This document shows positions 6,026 to 8,102 of a stretch of DNA of 8,102 nt, in pieces. This stretch comes from Paenibacillus sp. (GTDB lineage Bacteria > Bacillota > Bacilli > Paenibacillales > Paenibacillaceae), in assembly GCA_029256665.1 (NCBI GenBank), contig JAQSXN010000149.1, forward strand, positions 1-8,102, read 5' to 3'. The notes under the pieces are model-generated. The model searched no databases. It was not told the DNA's origin and was given only the letters and a program-made list of their open reading frames with translations. The position numbers and the translations under genes were made by a program. The number at the start of each line of letters is the position of its first letter. Positions within the stretch are counted from its first letter, which is position 1.

Positions 6026-7267
6026 TTACGCCATATTCACCGGTCCGTCTTCGTCCTTGCTGTCGGCGAACAGGATGATGCCGGGCCTGACCAGCACCGA
6101 GATGGAACGGATCCATGCCCGCGAGTCGAGATCGGTATAAGAGCGGGATACGATAGCCCGCCTGGTCTCGGTCAACTGCACCAGGTTCGGCACAAAATAA
6201 GGGCGCCAGCTCCAATTGGCATGCCTGTACTCCTCTTCCCGCTTCCATGCGCCATCCTCGCCCCGACTGAAATTGGCCGATAGCTGAATGCCGTCCTCGT
6301 TGCAAATATACACTTTGGTGCATGACTCGCTTAAGGTTGGAAGAAGCCCTTCCAGCCAGTCGTCCGCAGCCTCAGGTGAATCGTCTCCCCTCACGATCGA
6401 TTGAAGCCGCTCCGCAAGCCCTTCCGCTTCGCTCTGCCATCTCTTCTCGGTCTCGGCAAGCTGTCTTAAATTACGTTCCAGCTCGCCCTCGATGACGGCG
6501 GCGAAGCTGCTCGCCTCGAGAAAGTCCGCCTTCGCCGGCGCGAAGAGAAAGCCTTGCACGTACCTCGCACCCGATTGGATGGCCCGCTCCAAATCCTCTC
6601 TCGTCTCCACTCCTTCGAACAGCAAAGAGGCGCCGATCTGCTCGGCAAGCTCGGAGAAGGACCGAAGCACGCCGTAATAGCCGTTATGCGTCGCGCTTCG
6701 CTTGACCATATGCATATCGATCTTAAGCAGGTTCGGCTGGATCTGCGCGATGCGGTCCGCGCTGCTGAACCCGCTGCCGACATCGTCTATCGCAATCAGG
6801 CAGCCATACGATCGGTAGCGATCGATCACCGTCCGGAGGACATCCATCGATCCTTGAAAGCTTTCTTCCGTAATTTCGATGACGATCCGCGAAGGATCGG
6901 CGTTATACTTCGATATTAAGTCGAGCGTGTACAACTCTCCGCTTTCGGCTTGCCGGTAGATCCAAGCCGGCTTTAAGTTCAGAAACAGAAGCGGCGGCTT
7001 CCCTTCCCGCGCGTGCTTCTCGATCGCTTGTTCCCGGATAAGCCGGTCGACAAGCAGATGCTCTTCCATCGATATGGAATTGTTGCCAAAGAACGGCCCC
7101 AGACTGCGCGGCTTCTCCCGATCCCCGCCCACAGCCCTCCCAAGCACCTCGTACCCAGCAATTCGCCTCGTATCTAGCGCGATGATGGGCTGGTAATAGG
7201 CTTCTACGGTTTCTCCGTCCAATTGCAGACTTAATGGCAGCGATTCAGCCGAATGAGTACCTGTCAT
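6026..7267 (-). CDS. ykuI: YkuI-like EAL-domain c-di-GMP phosphodiesterase/sensor
   Basis: Predicted cytoplasmic protein of 413 residues that binds and probably hydrolyses cyclic di-GMP. The EAL domain (about 22-260) has the ExLxR signature as EVLGR (Glu40), Asn97 in FLNLKP, Glu131 in VIEITEE, Asp161-Asp162 in IDDVGSG, Lys182 in LLKID, Glu218 and Glu221 in FEGVET, and the closing QGFLF (238-242). All usual metal-binding and catalytic positions are therefore present. A probable helical linker follows (262-292), then a PAS-like C-terminal domain (about 305-400) with CTKVYICNEDG and NWSWRPYF. This resembles the C-terminal domain of B. subtilis YkuI, as does the SLGPFF segment after the EVLGR motif. 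Full length equals that protein (about 407). The start at 7267 has GGGGAG six bases upstream. It has its own promoter and lies near motA. Phosphodiesterase activity is inferred from residues; YkuI proteins may instead act as c-di-GMP receptors. Confidence 0.93.
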   Translation of the reverse strand: MTGTHSAESLPLSLQLDGETVEAYYQPIIALDTRRIAGYEVLGRAVGGDREKPRSLGPFFGNNSISMEEHLLVDRLIREQAIEKHAREGKPPLLFLNLKPAWIYRQAESGELYTLDLISKYNADPSRIVIEITEESFQGSMDVLRTVIDRYRSYGCLIAIDDVGSGFSSADRIAQIQPNLLKIDMHMVKRSATHNGYYGVLRSFSELAEQIGASLLFEGVETREDLERAIQSGARYVQGFLFAPAKADFLEASSFAAVIEGELERNLRQLAETEKRWQSEAEGLAERLQSIVRGDDSPEAADDWLEGLLPTLSESCTKVYICNEDGIQLSANFSRGEDGAWKREEEYRHANWSWRPYFVPNLVQLTETRRAIVSRSYTDLDSRAWIRSISVLVRPGIILFADSKDEDGPVNMA

Positions 7268-7324
7268 GTTACTCTCCCCAATGTCATCTGTGTGTCAGAT
7301 ATATTGCCACGATGATTTGGTTCT

Positions 7325-7353
7325 ATTCTACTGGAGAGCTTTACTAATGTAAA
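7325..7353 (-). promoter_or_regulatory. SigA-type promoter of the EAL gene
   Basis: On the minus strand, -35 TTTACA (7348-7353, 5/6) and -10 TAGAAT (7325-7330, 5/6) are separated by exactly 17 bases. A start near 7318 gives a leader of about 50 nt to the ATG at 7267. It is the best housekeeping promoter in the window and makes the EAL gene independent of the gene upstream. Confidence 0.75.
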
Positions 7354-7354
7354 G
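7339..7354. promoter_or_regulatory. Palindrome over the -35 box of the EAL promoter
   Basis: CTTTAC-TAAT-GTAAAG is a perfect inverted repeat with 6-bp arms and a 4-base centre. It contains the whole -35 hexamer (7348-7353) and part of the spacer, where a dimeric repressor would block polymerase. I do not recognise it as the site of a specific regulator. Confidence 0.45.
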
Positions 7355-7409
7355 ATTTTCCGACAGGATTCGATTTCTGCATGTCGCAAGTCGCCGACCT
7401 TCAGCGCAA

Positions 7410-7703
7410 TTAGATCAACCGGATAATGTGGATGACATTATCCCCTTGCATGACTTCAATAATGTGATGTTTGCTGTTGTATACGATTTCTCCTTGCCCC
7501 ACCTTGATATTGGGGTCTTCGCCAAGCCCGAAGAACACATCGTCCGCGAGCGCCTCCATCACTTCGTGCCGATCGGACGTCGGCAGCGCCTCCCATTCGT
7601 CCGGCTCCATTTCGAAAAACGTGTAACTGCCCTCGATATCCCCTACCGCTTGCGTCAATTCCTTCAGTATATCCGCGTATTCGCGCGCGTGTCGTACACC
7701 CAT
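7410..7703 (-). CDS. Conserved-looking hypothetical acidic protein, 97 residues
   Basis: Not recognised. It is a small, soluble, acidic protein with no signal peptide or membrane segment. Residues 1-25 look helical (HAREYADILKELTQAVGDIE). A middle part with SYTFFEMEPDEWEALP and the helix RHEVMEALADDVFFGL follows, then a C-terminal beta-like section (GEIVYNSKHHIIEVM, NVIHIIRLI). The last part alternates hydrophobic and polar residues as in a small beta sheet. An AAGGAG site lies 11 bases before the ATG at 7703, so translation is credible. It lies 142 bp upstream of the EAL gene in the same direction and is divergent from motA. A possible promoter (TATAGT, minus, 7744-7749, with TCGTCA 17 bases upstream) overlaps the motA upstream region. 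The match between ribosome site, frame and amphipathic pattern supports a real gene; function is unknown. Confidence 0.75.
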   Translation of the reverse strand: MGVRHAREYADILKELTQAVGDIEGSYTFFEMEPDEWEALPTSDRHEVMEALADDVFFGLGEDPNIKVGQGEIVYNSKHHIIEVMQGDNVIHIIRLI

Positions 7704-7745
7704 TCTTCACACATCTCCTTAAAATTAGGGTTCGCTGTCGATTAC

Positions 7746-7751
7746 TATAAT
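7746..7751 (+). promoter_or_regulatory. Possible -10 box upstream of motA
   Basis: A perfect TATAAT lies about 115 bases before the motA start, but no acceptable -35 lies 16-18 bases upstream and the extended TG is absent. A TTGACG (7766-7771) further on has TATACA only 13 bases away. No good SigD flagellar promoter (TAAA, about 15 bases, GCCGATAA-like) was found. The call is therefore weak. Confidence 0.25.
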
Positions 7752-7865
7752 CTCAGAATACCCTTTTGACGATATAAATAGAAGTATACAAGCGCAATCG
7801 GCGACTTTGGACGCGATAGGACCGGTCCGCGCCGCGCAAAGAATTCTAACTGGACGGGGTGCATG

Positions 7866-8102
7866 ATGAAGAACTCTACAATTATTGGTCTTGTGTTAGG
7901 TTTAATCGCAGTGCTTGGCGGGATGGTGGTGAAGGGCGCTCACTTATCGTCGCTCATCAACCCTGCCGCCTTTATGATAATTATTTTGGGGACGGTCGCC
8001 TCCGTCATGATCGCTTTCCCAATGTCCGAGCTTAAGAAGGTAGGCAAGCTGTTCAAAATCGTGTTCGCGGAGCAGAAGCTCACATCCCGCGAGGACCTGA
8101 TC
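7866..8102 (+). CDS. motA: Flagellar motor stator protein MotA (5' part, runs off the window)
   Basis: Stator subunit that with MotB conducts ions through the cytoplasmic membrane and drives flagellar rotation. Only the first 79 codons of an expected roughly 260 are present. The translation starts MKNSTIIGLVLGLIAVLGG, the first membrane helix, followed by the short external loop VKGAHLSSLINPAAF. Next comes the second helix (MIIILGTVASVMIAFP) and the start of the cytoplasmic domain (SELKKVGKLFKIVFAEQK). The NPAA segment and the two-helix start are typical of MotA/MotP. Tandem ATG codons occur at 7863 and 7866; the second is preferred because GGGG (7856-7859) is six bases before it. MotP (sodium type) cannot be separated from MotA on this fragment. 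motB is expected next, outside the window. The leader contains a perfect GGACCGGTCC palindrome at 7819-7828. Confidence 0.9.
   Translation, partial: MKNSTIIGLVLGLIAVLGGMVVKGAHLSSLINPAAFMIIILGTVASVMIAFPMSELKKVGKLFKIVFAEQKLTSREDLI

Noticed and set aside
7704..7862. c-di-GMP riboswitch before motA
   Set aside because: Searched because of the EAL neighbour; no GEMM-type conserved core is visible.

Overview
The window looks like chromosome of a moderately GC-rich member of the Bacillales, most likely Paenibacillaceae (Paenibacillus/Cohnella type). The evidence is Gram-positive-style Shine-Dalgarno sites, a YkuI-like EAL protein, a c-di-AMP (ydaO/yuaA-class) riboswitch in front of an NlpC/P60 cell-wall hydrolase, and a bacterial glutaminyl-tRNA synthetase, an enzyme Bacillus itself lacks. 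The placement is inferred from gene content and was not tested by a search.

Layout, left to right. Minus strand: a MobA-like molybdenum cofactor nucleotidyltransferase (24-722) with a strong dyad in its leader, then glnS (978-2651). A divergent AT-rich intergenic region follows. Plus strand: a complete c-di-AMP riboswitch (about 2956-3083) running straight into the ribosome binding site and TTG start of a secreted NlpC/P60 peptidase (3103-3588), closed by a 13-bp GNRA-loop terminator. The roughly 500-bp gap between this gene and the convergent MFS transporter (minus, 4136-5389) holds no credible gene. It does hold a TG-rich stretch and five copies of a 21-bp repeat, four of them arranged with exact mirror symmetry about position 3885. 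Divergent from the transporter is a GNAT acetyltransferase (5451-5987), whose perfect extended -10 box puts the predicted transcription start at its start codon. Convergent with that is an EAL-domain protein of the YkuI type (minus, 6026-7267) with its own good SigA-type promoter and a palindrome over the -35 box. Upstream of it lies an unidentified acidic 97-residue protein (minus, 7410-7703). The window ends in the first 79 codons of motA, the flagellar stator gene (plus, from 7866).

How the genes relate: most are single-gene units with their own signals, so this is not one operon. Two cyclic-dinucleotide themes are visible. c-di-AMP is sensed by RNA upstream of a wall hydrolase. A likely c-di-GMP phosphodiesterase/sensor lies close to the flagellar stator gene, which fits the usual link between c-di-GMP and motility. 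No CRISPR array, tRNA, rRNA, transposase or phage gene was seen.
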